NCBI GenBank assembly: GCA_030638455.1
Contig: DAOWEP010000110.1
Coordinates: 1-11,144 of the forward strand
Direction: 5' to 3'
From: Gammaproteobacteria bacterium
Lineage (GTDB): Bacteria; Pseudomonadota; Gammaproteobacteria; DAOWEP01
Length of the DNA: 11,144 nt
Shown here piece after piece: positions 1 to 7,334 of this stretch (the first letter of the stretch is position 1; each line of letters opens with the position of its first letter). The notes under the pieces are model-generated. The model worked only from the letters and a program-made list of their open reading frames with translations. It had not been told where the DNA came from and made no database searches. The position numbers were made by a program, and so were the translations under genes.

Positions 1-349
1 CTCTGGTATAGGCAATCGTACCATCCGGTTTTAATATCTGGAGAAATCCCTGGCCTGAAACTGCCATATCCAGCGAGTTGTCAGTTTTGGTTAAATTCCC
101 CTGCGTATGAATCTTTTCCGTGGCGACCGTGCGCACACCCGCGCCAAGCGAAAAACCGGTTGGCAATTGTGTCGCCTGTGATGACTGACCGCCGACCTGT
201 CGAATATTTTGATACAAAAGGTCTTCAAAAACCGCACGTCCACGCTTAAAGCCGGTAGTGCTTACATTGGCCATATTGTTGGAGATAACCGCCATTCGTG
301 TTTGCTGCGCGTCTACTCCTGTCTTGGATATCCACAATGCGGGGTTCAT
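1..349 (-). CDS. flgG: FlgG, distal rod protein (5' part only, runs off the left edge)
   Basis: This is the N-terminal 116 codons of the distal flagellar rod subunit, which assembles in the periplasm between the proximal rod and the hook. The translation starts [16 protein letters not shown] and contains the rod/hook N-terminal helix motif with [15 protein letters not shown] at about residues 24-38. It continues into [20 protein letters not shown], the usual FlgG/FlgE-type core. The start ATG is preceded by a good Shine-Dalgarno sequence (AAAGGAG). The gene follows flgF by 64 bp on the same strand, the standard flgF-flgG order. The C-terminal half is outside the window. Identity is clear from context and from the N-terminus; only the missing part is unknown. 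Confidence 0.95.
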   Translation of the reverse strand, partial: MNPALWISKTGVDAQQTRMAVISNNMANVSTTGFKRGRAVFEDLLYQNIRQVGGQSSQATQLPTGFSLGAGVRTVATEKIHTQGNLTKTDNSLDMAVSGQGFLQILKPDGTIAYTR

Positions 350-413
350 ACTTCTTCTCCTTTACAGGCTTTGTAATCAGAAACTATTTTCATTAATAAC
401 CTTGTTAACATGA

Positions 414-1160
414 CTAGCTTAATCTCATTACCGTCATAGATGACGAAGCATTATCATCTGCTTCCTTCATCATCTTGATCTGCATTTCATATTGGCGGGA
501 ATACTCGATCATAGAAACCATAGAGGCAATCGAATTTACGTTACTGGATTCCAGGGCCCCGGATATGAGTGTTATGGATGAATCTGCAATTACCGTCTGC
601 GCATCTTCACCCTTCATCTTTAATAAACCCTCTGAATTTTTCTCCAGCTGATCCTGTTGCGGGTTCACCAGCTTGATTCGATCCAGCACCGCAAGAGCAG
701 ATGACTCCTGCCCGGCAGGCAGAATAGAAATGGTGCCATCGCCTCCTATCTCCAACTTGTCAAACGGTGGTATTGCAATAGGGCCCCCATTTCCAAGCAC
801 CTGATTACCCGAACCGGTTAGCAATTGACCATTTGCATTAATATGCAGCTCACCTGCGCGGGTATAGGCCTCAGTTCCATCCTTTGACTGCACTGCAATC
901 CATCCCTTGCCTCGGATCGCAACGTCCAGATCATTACCTGTTGTGATAATTGAACCTTGAGTAAAATCCACACCGGACTGAACCGCTTCCGAGTAGACCC
1001 TGGTTTTATATCCGGGCCCTTCTACCGGCCTTTCCTGCGCCGCTATCATGTCTGCACGAAACCCCATTGTGCTAACGTTAGCCAGGTTGTTTGAATTAAC
1101 AGCCTGCGCCTGCATAATCTGCTTGGCACCACTCATTGCTATGTAGAGTAAACGATCCAT
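414..1160 (-). CDS. flgF: FlgF, proximal rod protein
   Basis: This 248-aa protein is the proximal rod subunit FlgF, close to the usual length of about 250 aa. It is exported by the flagellar type III apparatus and polymerises in the periplasm. It begins MDRLLYIAMSGAKQIM, the typical FlgF N-terminus, followed by the rod motif NSNNLANVSTMGFRAD at about residues 22-37. GNDLDVAIRGKGWIAV at about 76-91 is the FlgF version of the flagellar hook/basal-body core. The C-terminal helix (LESSNVNSIASMVSMIEYSR, about residues 203-222) is the conserved flagellar basal-body C-terminal motif. The start has an AAGGAC ribosome-binding site. The gene lies 41 bp after flgE and 64 bp before flgG in the same operon. 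Confidence 0.97.
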   Translation of the reverse strand: MDRLLYIAMSGAKQIMQAQAVNSNNLANVSTMGFRADMIAAQERPVEGPGYKTRVYSEAVQSGVDFTQGSIITTGNDLDVAIRGKGWIAVQSKDGTEAYTRAGELHINANGQLLTGSGNQVLGNGGPIAIPPFDKLEIGGDGTISILPAGQESSALAVLDRIKLVNPQQDQLEKNSEGLLKMKGEDAQTVIADSSITLISGALESSNVNSIASMVSMIEYSRQYEMQIKMMKEADDNASSSMTVMRLS

Positions 1161-1201
1161 AAAGTCCTTAACCAGTAAGAAGTCTTAATCAATAAAAAGT
1201 A

Positions 1202-2848
1202 TTAACGGATATTGATAATGGTCTGGGTAACTGCGTCGGCCGTCTCAATAACCTGTGCATTGGCCTGGAAGTTACGTTGTGCCGTAATCAGGGCCACCAG
1301 TTGCTCGGTCAGATCAACATTAGACCCTTCCAGCGCACCGGATACGAGAACACCCAGACTACCTGTAGCCGGTGCTCCTACTAACGCCGCACCTGATTCA
1401 AAACTTTCGGCCCAGGTTGAATCCCCTAACTGCTGCAGACCCTGCTCGTTACTGAAGTTTGCCAGCGCCACCTGTGCCAGCGTACTGGATTGCCCATTGG
1501 TAAACCTGGCCGTGATAATCCCGGTTTCTCCAATATCCACACCACTCAACTGCCCGGTGGTAAAACCATTCTGCAACAGGGAATTTACGCTAAACGCAGA
1601 ACCATACTGAGTAACATTAGATATAGTTGTCGCAATTGTCATCGCCGCAGCACCACCACCAGGACTAAATGAAGGAATCGTGATAGTAGAAGGTGTCACC
1701 GGTGTTGTCAGTGCACCGGCTGTCGAAAAAATCATCTGGTCTCCCGCACCGGATGCTGCATCCACACGTGTACCATCTGCGAACGTATACATCTCCCATT
1801 CATTCGCCTGGGTGGTTTTTCTGAAGTACGTCGTTAACAGGTGGCTTGTGCCTAGAGAATCAAATACGGTCAAGGATGTGGAGTGATTATAGGTAGTTGA
1901 ATCAGCCTCATTGAATGCTGACTGCGCAGTACCATCGTTGACCGTGGCTGCCGTTGCTACTGCTGTTGTATCACCATTTACAGCGGATGGAACAATGGTT
2001 GCAGAACCTAAATTTAACGCAACAGTAATTGTTGACTGCGCGCCTGTCGCGGTTTGAGGAACCCAGCTAAAATTTACTGTGGTAGGTGACGGCGTAACAG
2101 TACTAATATCAATTGAGGAGCTGGCAGTAAACGGGCCACCCCCACCTACAGTCTCATCAACAAGCCGGATATCAAATAAATCAGTAGTAGCGCCGCCCGT
2201 TTGGTTATATTCCAGATGTACAGTCCTGGCCGTGCCATAGTTATCTCTGATAGTAAATGAAGGGCCTGCTGTCCAACCCGCTGGGGCATCACCATCAAGA
2301 ATTATGGCTGCGGGTAATGTTAGACTGGTTGTTGCCGTAGCACTAGGTACACTGCCAGAAGCATCAAGATTAAGGCCCATGGCCAAGGTGGAGGTTGCCT
2401 GTGGTGGAATATCTGATCTGTCCAGCACCAGGTCTCCAATAGCCCCGGTAATGTTGCCTGCAGAATCTGCCTGAAAACCGGTAAGGATCTGACCCGCACT
2501 ATTCACGATATTGTCACTACGGTCTACACCGAGAGCACCTGACCTTGTATATACGGTAACGCCACTATCGTTCATAACAAGAAAGCCGGATCCACTCACG
2601 GCCAGATCAAGGTTATTATCCGTAAACTCGATATTCCCCTGACTGAATTGCTGGGAAACTGTAGAAATCTTGACACCCGTACCAATTGCATTTGAGGCCG
2701 CACCCAGATTAGAGGATGCATAAACGTCTGCAAATTCAGCACGCGACTTCTTGAAACCCGTTGTTGCAGTATTTGCAACGTTATTACCAATCACCCTAAG
2801 TTCTGATGATGCTGCATTTAGACCACTAAGCGCTGCGCGAAAAGGCAT
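1202..2848 (-). CDS. flgE: FlgE, flagellar hook protein, enlarged
   Basis: FlgE forms the hook, the universal joint between rod and filament. The N-terminus (MPFRAALSGLNAASSELRVI, then GNNVANTATTGFKKSRAEF at about 21-39) and the C-terminus (SNVDLTEQLVALITAQRNFQ at about 509-528) are the standard coiled-coil-forming segments. NNLDLAVSGSGF at about 78-89 is the core motif. The FlgE D2-type segment (TTYNHSTSLTVFDSLGTSH) sits at about 318-336, and EWEMYTFADGT follows at about 350-360. The protein is 548 aa, against about 400 aa in E. coli. Most of the excess is a Thr/Ser/Ala-rich stretch at about residues 165-311, between MGLNLDA and the D2 start, where short FlgE proteins have only a brief linker. 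A CAGGAG ribosome-binding site precedes the ATG. It lies between flgD and flgF. Identity is certain; the fold of the extra segment is not recognised. Confidence 0.97.
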   Translation of the reverse strand: MPFRAALSGLNAASSELRVIGNNVANTATTGFKKSRAEFADVYASSNLGAASNAIGTGVKISTVSQQFSQGNIEFTDNNLDLAVSGSGFLVMNDSGVTVYTRSGALGVDRSDNIVNSAGQILTGFQADSAGNITGAIGDLVLDRSDIPPQATSTLAMGLNLDASGSVPSATATTSLTLPAAIILDGDAPAGWTAGPSFTIRDNYGTARTVHLEYNQTGGATTDLFDIRLVDETVGGGGPFTASSSIDISTVTPSPTTVNFSWVPQTATGAQSTITVALNLGSATIVPSAVNGDTTAVATAATVNDGTAQSAFNEADSTTYNHSTSLTVFDSLGTSHLLTTYFRKTTQANEWEMYTFADGTRVDAASGAGDQMIFSTAGALTTPVTPSTITIPSFSPGGGAAAMTIATTISNVTQYGSAFSVNSLLQNGFTTGQLSGVDIGETGIITARFTNGQSSTLAQVALANFSNEQGLQQLGDSTWAESFESGAALVGAPATGSLGVLVSGALEGSNVDLTEQLVALITAQRNFQANAQVIETADAVTQTIINIR

Positions 2849-2905
2849 AATAATTCTCCTGTATCAATAATTAACTCTTTAAATTAGTTCACTACTTAAA
2901 ATTAG

Positions 2906-3829
2906 TTACTTAACCTGTCTAACCTGATCAAAACTGATTTCACCATTACCAGAAACATTCAGTGTAAGCCCTTGTCCGCCCTTACCCAGCGTGACACTTT
3001 CCACACGGGTCTCTACTAACGTTTCATATGCAACCGGTTTACCCAAATAGGTACCCGTGGCCCTCATCTTGTAATTTCCCGGGCCAACCTGTCTTCCATC
3101 ATCGGCCAAACCGTTCCATTGGAAAGAAATAAAACCTTCATCCTGTTTGCCCAACTGAAGATTCTTCAAAAGTTGTCCACTTGCATCTGTAATCTCTACC
3201 GTCAGGTCAGTTACATCCTGGGTAAGATCGACCACACCTGATAATGAAGGCGGGCCTGATACATACCCATATCCAGAAGTGTTCATTTCAAGCTGCTCAC
3301 CTGAAATTTCTGCTATGGCCCTAATCCTGTATTCACCTGGCGCAGCCTTTGAGCCATCATCCTTAATCCCGTCCCAGATAAATTGAGCCAGACCCTGATC
3401 CTGCGCACCCAGATTCAACTGCTTCACTACCTGCCCGCTGCCATCCAATATTTCAATATTCAAGTCTGTTGCACTGTCGGTAATCTCTACGACACCAGAA
3501 AATGATTGCTCTTCCGGCAAGCGACCCATCTCCGCTGCAGCCAAAACCGATCGGCCCACCAGCGTTGATGCCTGCAATGCCTGATTAGATGCCAGTGAGC
3601 CTGCAAATGTTGCAAATGATTCATTCAGGTCACCGATGCCAGAGACCGTACTAAACTGGGCAATCTGGCCAAGGAAGTCACCACTCTCCAGTGGCTTAAA
3701 AGGATCCTGGTTCTGAAGCTGGGTGGTCATTAATTTTAAAAATGCGTCCTGACCCAACTCGACATCCTTCTTTGCCTCTGGCAAAGCCAAACCCAGCCTC
3801 TGGTAAAGATCAACATTAGTTTCAATCAT
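2906..3829 (-). CDS. flgD: FlgD, hook cap / hook assembly scaffold, with duplicated Ig-like domain
   Basis: FlgD caps the growing hook and guides addition of FlgE subunits outside the cell. The N-terminal region has the FlgD signature FLKLMTTQLQNQDPFKP at about residues 30-46, then LGQIAQFSTVSGIGDLN at 53-69 and ALQASTLVGRSVL at 84-96. After that come two tandem copies of the FlgD Ig-like domain, at residues 111-179 and 197-265. They align without gaps at about 33 of 69 identities and share SGVV, TDL, QFxW/FQW-type, DDG, PGxY and RA positions. The conserved C-terminal beta tail (VESVTLGKGGQGLTL) is at 276-290. Typical FlgD proteins of about 230 aa have one such domain. The gene is 57 bp after and upstream of flgE in the transcript, and 69 bp downstream of flgC. 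Identity is secure. Confidence 0.96.
   Translation of the reverse strand: MIETNVDLYQRLGLALPEAKKDVELGQDAFLKLMTTQLQNQDPFKPLESGDFLGQIAQFSTVSGIGDLNESFATFAGSLASNQALQASTLVGRSVLAAAEMGRLPEEQSFSGVVEITDSATDLNIEILDGSGQVVKQLNLGAQDQGLAQFIWDGIKDDGSKAAPGEYRIRAIAEISGEQLEMNTSGYGYVSGPPSLSGVVDLTQDVTDLTVEITDASGQLLKNLQLGKQDEGFISFQWNGLADDGRQVGPGNYKMRATGTYLGKPVAYETLVETRVESVTLGKGGQGLTLNVSGNGEISFDQVRQVK
3035..3241 (-). repeat. Second copy of the FlgD Ig-like domain (intragenic duplication)
   Basis: Codons 197-265 of flgD. They align without gaps to codons 111-179 (positions 3293-3499), with 33 identical residues of 69, an offset of 86 residues. The copies are similar in protein but clearly diverged, so the duplication is old and under selection rather than a recent tandem repeat. 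Confidence 0.9.
3293..3499 (-). repeat. First copy of the FlgD Ig-like domain (intragenic duplication)
   Basis: Codons 111-179 of flgD, starting SGVVEITDSATDLNIEIL. This copy is paired with the second copy at 3035-3241. The 17-residue linker between them (codons 180-196) is Gly/Pro/Tyr-rich, including GYGYVSGPPS, and resembles neither copy. Confidence 0.9.
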
Positions 3830-3898
3830 TTCTTATCCCTCGAACATTCTCTCTAATCATCTTCATTTCAAATCTCATACGCCTTATCCCGAACACCA

Positions 3899-4315
3899 TT
3901 AGTCACCCAGACGCAAGGTTGCCGCCAACATTTGCTTGGCCGTATTCATTGCCTCTACATTGTTCTGGAATGACCGTGACGCAGAAATCATATTGGCCAT
4001 TTCTTCCACGATATTTACATTAGACTGGTATACATAACCCTGCTCATCCGCCAATGGGTTACCCGGATCATATAGCCTGACCGGTGGCGTTTGCTGTTCT
4101 ATAATGCCGTTAACCTGCACGCCGATTGCAGAAGCCTCATCTATCGTCATGCTATTCATCATGGCTGAAAAGACCGGATGCCGGGCGCGATATGCCTGAT
4201 CAGGATCACCACTGACACTATTCGCATTAGCCATATTACTGGCCGTTGTATTCAACCTCAGTGATTGCGCCATCATCCCTGACCCTGCTACATCAAAAAC
4301 TTTAAACAGTGACAT
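3899..4315 (-). CDS. flgC: FlgC, proximal rod protein
   Basis: FlgC is a proximal rod subunit, 138 aa here against about 134 in E. coli. It begins MSLFKVFDVAGSGMMAQSLR and has the rod motif TTASNMANANSVSG at about residues 23-36. GYVYQSNVNIVEEMANMIS at about 92-110 and the C-terminal helix SRSFQNNVEAMNTAKQM at about 112-128 are the standard FlgC C-terminus. Translation is closely tied to flgB: flgB ends in two successive in-frame stops (TAA TAG) immediately followed by the flgC ATG, and the flgC ribosome-binding site (AGGGGAG) lies inside the last flgB codons. Confidence 0.97.
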   Translation of the reverse strand: MSLFKVFDVAGSGMMAQSLRLNTTASNMANANSVSGDPDQAYRARHPVFSAMMNSMTIDEASAIGVQVNGIIEQQTPPVRLYDPGNPLADEQGYVYQSNVNIVEEMANMISASRSFQNNVEAMNTAKQMLAATLRLGD

Positions 4316-4318
4316 CTA

Positions 4319-4726
4319 TTATTCTCCCCTTAATGCTGCACGTATTCCCTTAAACCTGCCGCCCAGAAATTTTAGCGTTGCCTGATACCGAACTGCATTC
4401 TCAGCAAATGCAGCCTGCTCTTTCTGTAGCTCAACGGTGTTACCATCAAGGGATGGCTGTGATGGAGTGCGATAGGTCATCGCCACATCTGAAAACACGC
4501 CCTTTGATACGCTCGAAAAGTGTGCTGCATGAGTAGTCTTTAATGAGGCCGGTGAATCCGTATTGAATTTGGCCTTCTTCAGGGCCTGATTAAAATCCAT
4601 ATCTCTTGCCTTGTAGCCAGGGGTGTCTGCATTCGCAATATTGGACGCAAGAATACTGGTCCTGCGTGATTGCAGTAACAGCGCCCTTTCGTGACTACCT
4701 AACGCCTTGTCAAAATTTATTGGCAT
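4319..4726 (-). CDS. flgB: FlgB, proximal rod protein
   Basis: FlgB is the proximal rod subunit nearest the MS ring/export gate, 135 aa, normal for the family. It begins MPINFDKALGSHERALLLQS and has the diagnostic SNIANADTPGYKARDMDF at about residues 28-45. The middle is variable and the C-terminal helix NTVELQKEQAAFAENAVRYQ at about 95-114 matches the FlgB family. It is the first gene of the flgBCDEFG run. A GGAG ribosome-binding site precedes the ATG and a sigma-54-type promoter lies about 75-90 bp upstream (4800-4817), so the rod and hook genes probably have their own start of transcription separate from cheVR. Confidence 0.97.
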   Translation of the reverse strand: MPINFDKALGSHERALLLQSRRTSILASNIANADTPGYKARDMDFNQALKKAKFNTDSPASLKTTHAAHFSSVSKGVFSDVAMTYRTPSQPSLDGNTVELQKEQAAFAENAVRYQATLKFLGGRFKGIRAALRGE

Positions 4727-4799
4727 TCAACACTCCAAAAGTTACTCAACATCCTGATTCATTGCTCTCTATGCAAAAACTCTTTTCATATAAAGTGTC

Positions 4800-4817
4800 T
4801 GCAAGGGCCATGCCAAC
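4800..4817 (-). promoter_or_regulatory. Sigma-54 (RpoN)-type promoter for flgB
   Basis: Read on the minus strand the sequence is GTTGGCATGGCCCTTGCA. It matches the RpoN consensus TGGCAC-N5-TTGC at all positions except one (T for the last C of TGGCAC). The invariant GG and GC dinucleotides are exactly 10 bases apart. The predicted transcription start is near 4790, which gives a flgB leader of about 64 nt. RpoN control of rod/hook operons is established in Pseudomonas and Vibrio. Confidence 0.78.
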
Positions 4818-4876
4818 ATTGTTTATTCATTAAATACAGATAGTTGGAATTAAATCAAAGGGATTATGAATAATAA

Positions 4877-4906
4877 AACGGCAACTTCTTCCAGATGAAC
4901 GGCAAC
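4877..4906 (-). promoter_or_regulatory. Paired 9-bp direct repeats, candidate activator-binding site (UAS) for the flgB promoter
   Basis: AACGGCAAC occurs at 4877-4885 and again, identical, at 4898-4906, exactly 21 bp apart (two helical turns). The pair lies about 85-115 bp upstream of the predicted sigma-54 transcription start, the usual distance for binding of an NtrC-type activator such as FleR/FlrC. The assignment to such an activator is inference; the core CGGCAA alone is not rare in this window. Confidence 0.45.
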
Positions 4907-5007
4907 ATTTGTAGCGAGCCATGCGGATACACATGGATTGAAAAACAGGGCAGGATGATATTTTAATGAGATGCAAGCAAAAGAATGGAAATTAGATAAA
5001 CGAAATA

Positions 5008-5838
5008 CTAGGGCTTTAGTTTATATATAACACCTCCACTGGACCGAATAATATCATATCGATCTGCGACTCCAGTTAGCGATTCTGATCCACCAAGACA
5101 CAGGTAGCCAGCGGGGTTAAGTGTTTTAGTTATTCGTTCAAGTATGTCTTGCTTGGATTTAGATGAAAAATAGATCAGTACATTTCTGCAGAAAACGATA
5201 TCAAACTTACCCAGTAACGCATAATTATCCATCAAATTCAGTTCCCGAAACTCCATTCTTGACCTTATGTCCTGATTTATCTCCCAGCCGCCATCCACTT
5301 CATGAAAGTAACGCTTCTTTCTCTCCTCAGACAATCCTCTTGCCATAGCCAGGCTCTCATATTTAGCTTTTTTTGAAAAGCTCAACATAGCAGATGAAAT
5401 ATCTGTGGCTATTATCTGCACATCAGCGTTCAACAGTCCGGGGTTCGACATCTGGAACTCATGGATACTCATACTCATGGAATATGGTTCCTGGCCTGAA
5501 GAACATGCTGAAGACCAAATCCGTATTGGAGATTTTCGACCCCTGCTTATTTCTGGAAGTATATCTTGCTTTAGAGTGGCAAACGGATGAGCATCACGAA
5601 ACCATGAGGTTTCATTTGTAGTCATTGCATCAATAATTTGTTCCTGCAAGGACAGGTTATTTTTATTAATCAACTCTTCCAGCAACTGGCCCAAACTAGT
5701 CATATGCTTTTCTGCCATCAGCCGCGTCAAACGGCTTGCTACCAGATATTGCTTGTTATCACCCAATACAATGCCACAGGCATTTTCAAGATAATCCCTG
5801 AATATATTGTAATCGGATAAATTGGATACTGGTGACAA
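5008..5838 (-). CDS. cheR: CheR, chemotaxis protein methyltransferase
   Basis: CheR transfers methyl groups from S-adenosylmethionine to glutamates of chemoreceptors, giving adaptation in chemotaxis. The protein is 276 aa, normal length. The N-terminal helical domain (about 1-85) ends in MTTNETSWFRD at 72-82, the family signature. The SAM-binding loop IWSSACSSGQEPYS is at 107-120, the acidic motif ATDIS at 144-148, and FDIVFCRNVLIYF at 212-224. The usual GEEPYS is GQEPYS here, a mild variant. The start is a TTG with a well placed AGGAAG site; an in-frame TAG lies a few codons upstream, no ATG or GTG lies between them, and the first internal Met is at residue 41, so TTG is the only reasonable start. 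It follows cheV on the same strand after 313 bp. Confidence 0.96.
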   Translation of the reverse strand: MSPVSNLSDYNIFRDYLENACGIVLGDNKQYLVASRLTRLMAEKHMTSLGQLLEELINKNNLSLQEQIIDAMTTNETSWFRDAHPFATLKQDILPEISRGRKSPIRIWSSACSSGQEPYSMSMSIHEFQMSNPGLLNADVQIIATDISSAMLSFSKKAKYESLAMARGLSEERKKRYFHEVDGGWEINQDIRSRMEFRELNLMDNYALLGKFDIVFCRNVLIYFSSKSKQDILERITKTLNPAGYLCLGGSESLTGVADRYDIIRSSGGVIYKLKP

Positions 5839-6151
5839 TATTTCTTCCTGATCTATTTGCTAATCTCTATATCACCGAAAAATATTTACTATTCATTATG
5901 CTTTAATTAGCAAATGGCCATTACAATTTATTTCAATGGTTCAGAGGAAATTCCTCATAAAAAATATCCATTCACATTAAAACCCCGGCAGGGTATATGG
6001 TTTTCCGGGTGACCAGCAATTATTTTCTTATTATAATCATACAGGAAGACAGATTTATAATGTTATTATTCCTGATATTCAAATTATCACGCCATGAATT
6101 AATCGGAAATGCCTTAAAGTTTGGAACAGGCACTCTATCAGGAGTGATAAC
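5839..6151. other. Intergenic stretch between cheV and cheR, AT-rich, no gene seen
   Basis: This 313-bp gap is very AT-rich and has stop codons in all frames; no coding signal is seen. On the minus strand just after cheV there is a weak hairpin (arms at 6005-6009 and 5984-5988, CCCGG/CCGGG with a 16-base loop) followed by GTTTT, a possible weak terminator or pause site. A short palindrome GAGGAAATTCCTC is at 5944-5956. No convincing sigma-54 or FliA promoter was found for cheR, so cheR is probably transcribed with cheV, but the gap is unusually long for that. Confidence 0.5.
5844..5849 (-). promoter_or_regulatory. Ribosome-binding site fixing the TTG start of cheR
   Basis: AGGAAG on the minus strand lies five bases before the TTG at 5838. 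The upstream reading frame is closed by a TAG eight codons or fewer before it, with no other possible start codon between. Confidence 0.7.
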
Positions 6152-7096
6152 TTAGGATGCAGCTCTTTGGGAACCTGTAATATCCTGCAAGGATTCCATA
6201 ATCGTATTCGCCAGATCATCTGCATTAAATTTCGGCACAAATTTATTAGCGCCTACCTTTTTAACCATTGCATTGTTAAAGATACCACTTAAAGAGGTGT
6301 GCAAAATAATATAAAGCCCTTGCAGGCCTGGATCTTTCCGGATTTCCGTAGTCAAGGTATAACCATCCATTATAGGCATTTCAATATCGGATATAACCAA
6401 CATGACCCGATCCTGTATTGGCCCTTCAGAAGCCCACTGCTTTAGAATATCCAGCCCTTCTTTTCCATTCTTCGCCAGTTTGGACTGATATCCTATTTGA
6501 TCCAGAGTTCTTTTGATCTGGTTTCTGGCCACTGATGAATCATCAACAACCAACACAGTATGGATATCAGGTGATACATTATGTGCGTCATCCGCAAGAT
6601 CGTCTGATACTCCCTTACCCATCCCCACTACCTCGGCCATGACCTTTTCAACATCCAGGACCTCTATTAGATCATCATTATGTTTGGTTACTGCAGTTAG
6701 ATAACTCCCTTCCCCGGAACCTTTCGGAGGTGGCAGTATGTCCTCCCAGTTTTTATTGATAATCTGATTAACCGAATGAACCAGAAAGCCCTGAGTAGTC
6801 CGGTTGTATTCCGTAATAATCACATAACTCTCTGCTACATTTTCTATTGGAGGACCGCCAATCGCCAACGAAAGATCCATCACCGAAATGGTCTGCCCAC
6901 GCAAATGAGCCACACCCAGCACTATAGGGTGTGCATTAGGTAATTTAGTCAACGGAGGACATAAAATGACTTCCTTAACCTTAAAAACATTGATGCCAAA
7001 TTCCTGTTTGCCTCCCAAACTGAATAACAATAATTCCAGCCGATTATGGCCAGCAAGCTGGGTACGTTGGTCAACACTGTCCATTAGGCTAGCCAT
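6152..7096 (-). CDS. cheV: CheV, chemotaxis coupling protein (CheW domain plus receiver)
   Basis: CheV couples chemoreceptors to the CheA kinase and is itself tuned by phosphorylation, in the cytoplasm at receptor arrays. The 314-aa protein has a CheW-like domain at about residues 18-158 (LLLFSLGGKQEFGINVFKVK; GVAHLRGQTISVMDL at 61-75) and a response-regulator receiver domain at about 180-305. The receiver has the acid pair D185-D186, phospho-acceptor D237 in ISDIEMPIMDG, T267 in LHTSLSG and K289 in FVPKF, so it looks fully phosphorylatable. The N-terminus MASLMDSVDQRTQLAGHNRL is typical of CheV. A GAGGAAT ribosome-binding site precedes the ATG. A FliA-like promoter lies about 50 bp upstream (7155-7181). 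It is transcribed divergently from flgA. Confidence 0.97.
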   Translation of the reverse strand: MASLMDSVDQRTQLAGHNRLELLLFSLGGKQEFGINVFKVKEVILCPPLTKLPNAHPIVLGVAHLRGQTISVMDLSLAIGGPPIENVAESYVIITEYNRTTQGFLVHSVNQIINKNWEDILPPPKGSGEGSYLTAVTKHNDDLIEVLDVEKVMAEVVGMGKGVSDDLADDAHNVSPDIHTVLVVDDSSVARNQIKRTLDQIGYQSKLAKNGKEGLDILKQWASEGPIQDRVMLVISDIEMPIMDGYTLTTEIRKDPGLQGLYIILHTSLSGIFNNAMVKKVGANKFVPKFNADDLANTIMESLQDITGSQRAAS

Positions 7097-7154
7097 ATTT
7101 ATTCCTCATTCATTAGGGGCTTGATTCCCGATAATAACCTGCATATTGAATATG

Positions 7155-7181
7155 ATATCGGCCAGTTAATGAACTCCTTGA
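7155..7181 (-). promoter_or_regulatory. Sigma-28 (FliA)-type promoter for cheV
   Basis: On the minus strand the -35 box TCAAGGAG (7174-7181) is followed by exactly 11 bases and then the -10 box GCCGATAT (7155-7162). Against the consensus TAAAGTTT-N11-GCCGATAA the -10 matches 7 of 8 and the critical TAAA matches 3 of 4. Transcription would start near 7148, about 50 bp before the cheV ATG. FliA control of cheVR is known in Pseudomonas aeruginosa, from memory. Confidence 0.65.
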
Positions 7182-7208
7182 GATCTTCAGCCCGCCACCC
7201 TCTGGCGC

Positions 7209-7225
7209 TGGCACGGGAATTGCTT
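7209..7225 (+). promoter_or_regulatory. Sigma-54 (RpoN)-type promoter for flgA
   Basis: TGGCACGGGAATTGCTT matches the RpoN consensus TGGCACG-N4-TTGCW completely. GG at 7210-7211 and GC at 7222-7223 are separated by exactly 10 bases. Transcription would start near 7235, leaving a leader of about 100 nt before flgA. Confidence 0.88.
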
Positions 7226-7334
7226 ATTAATCAATATCGATAGATATACAGAAGTTTTCTGACGTAATTTTGACAAGAGATCGCTCCGTTATCATACAAA
7301 GCATTGTATCTACTTACTTTTTATACCATTAACG

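Noticed and set aside
1212..1610. Plus-strand open frame of 132 codons opposite flgE
   Set aside because: It is the complement of a well supported flgE gene; its product is low-complexity, Ser/Pro/Cys-rich and without recognisable motifs.
5930..5946. TGGCC and TTGC near 5901-5918 on the minus strand as a sigma-54 promoter for cheR
   Set aside because: The GG to GC spacing is 6 rather than 10 bases, which RpoN does not tolerate.
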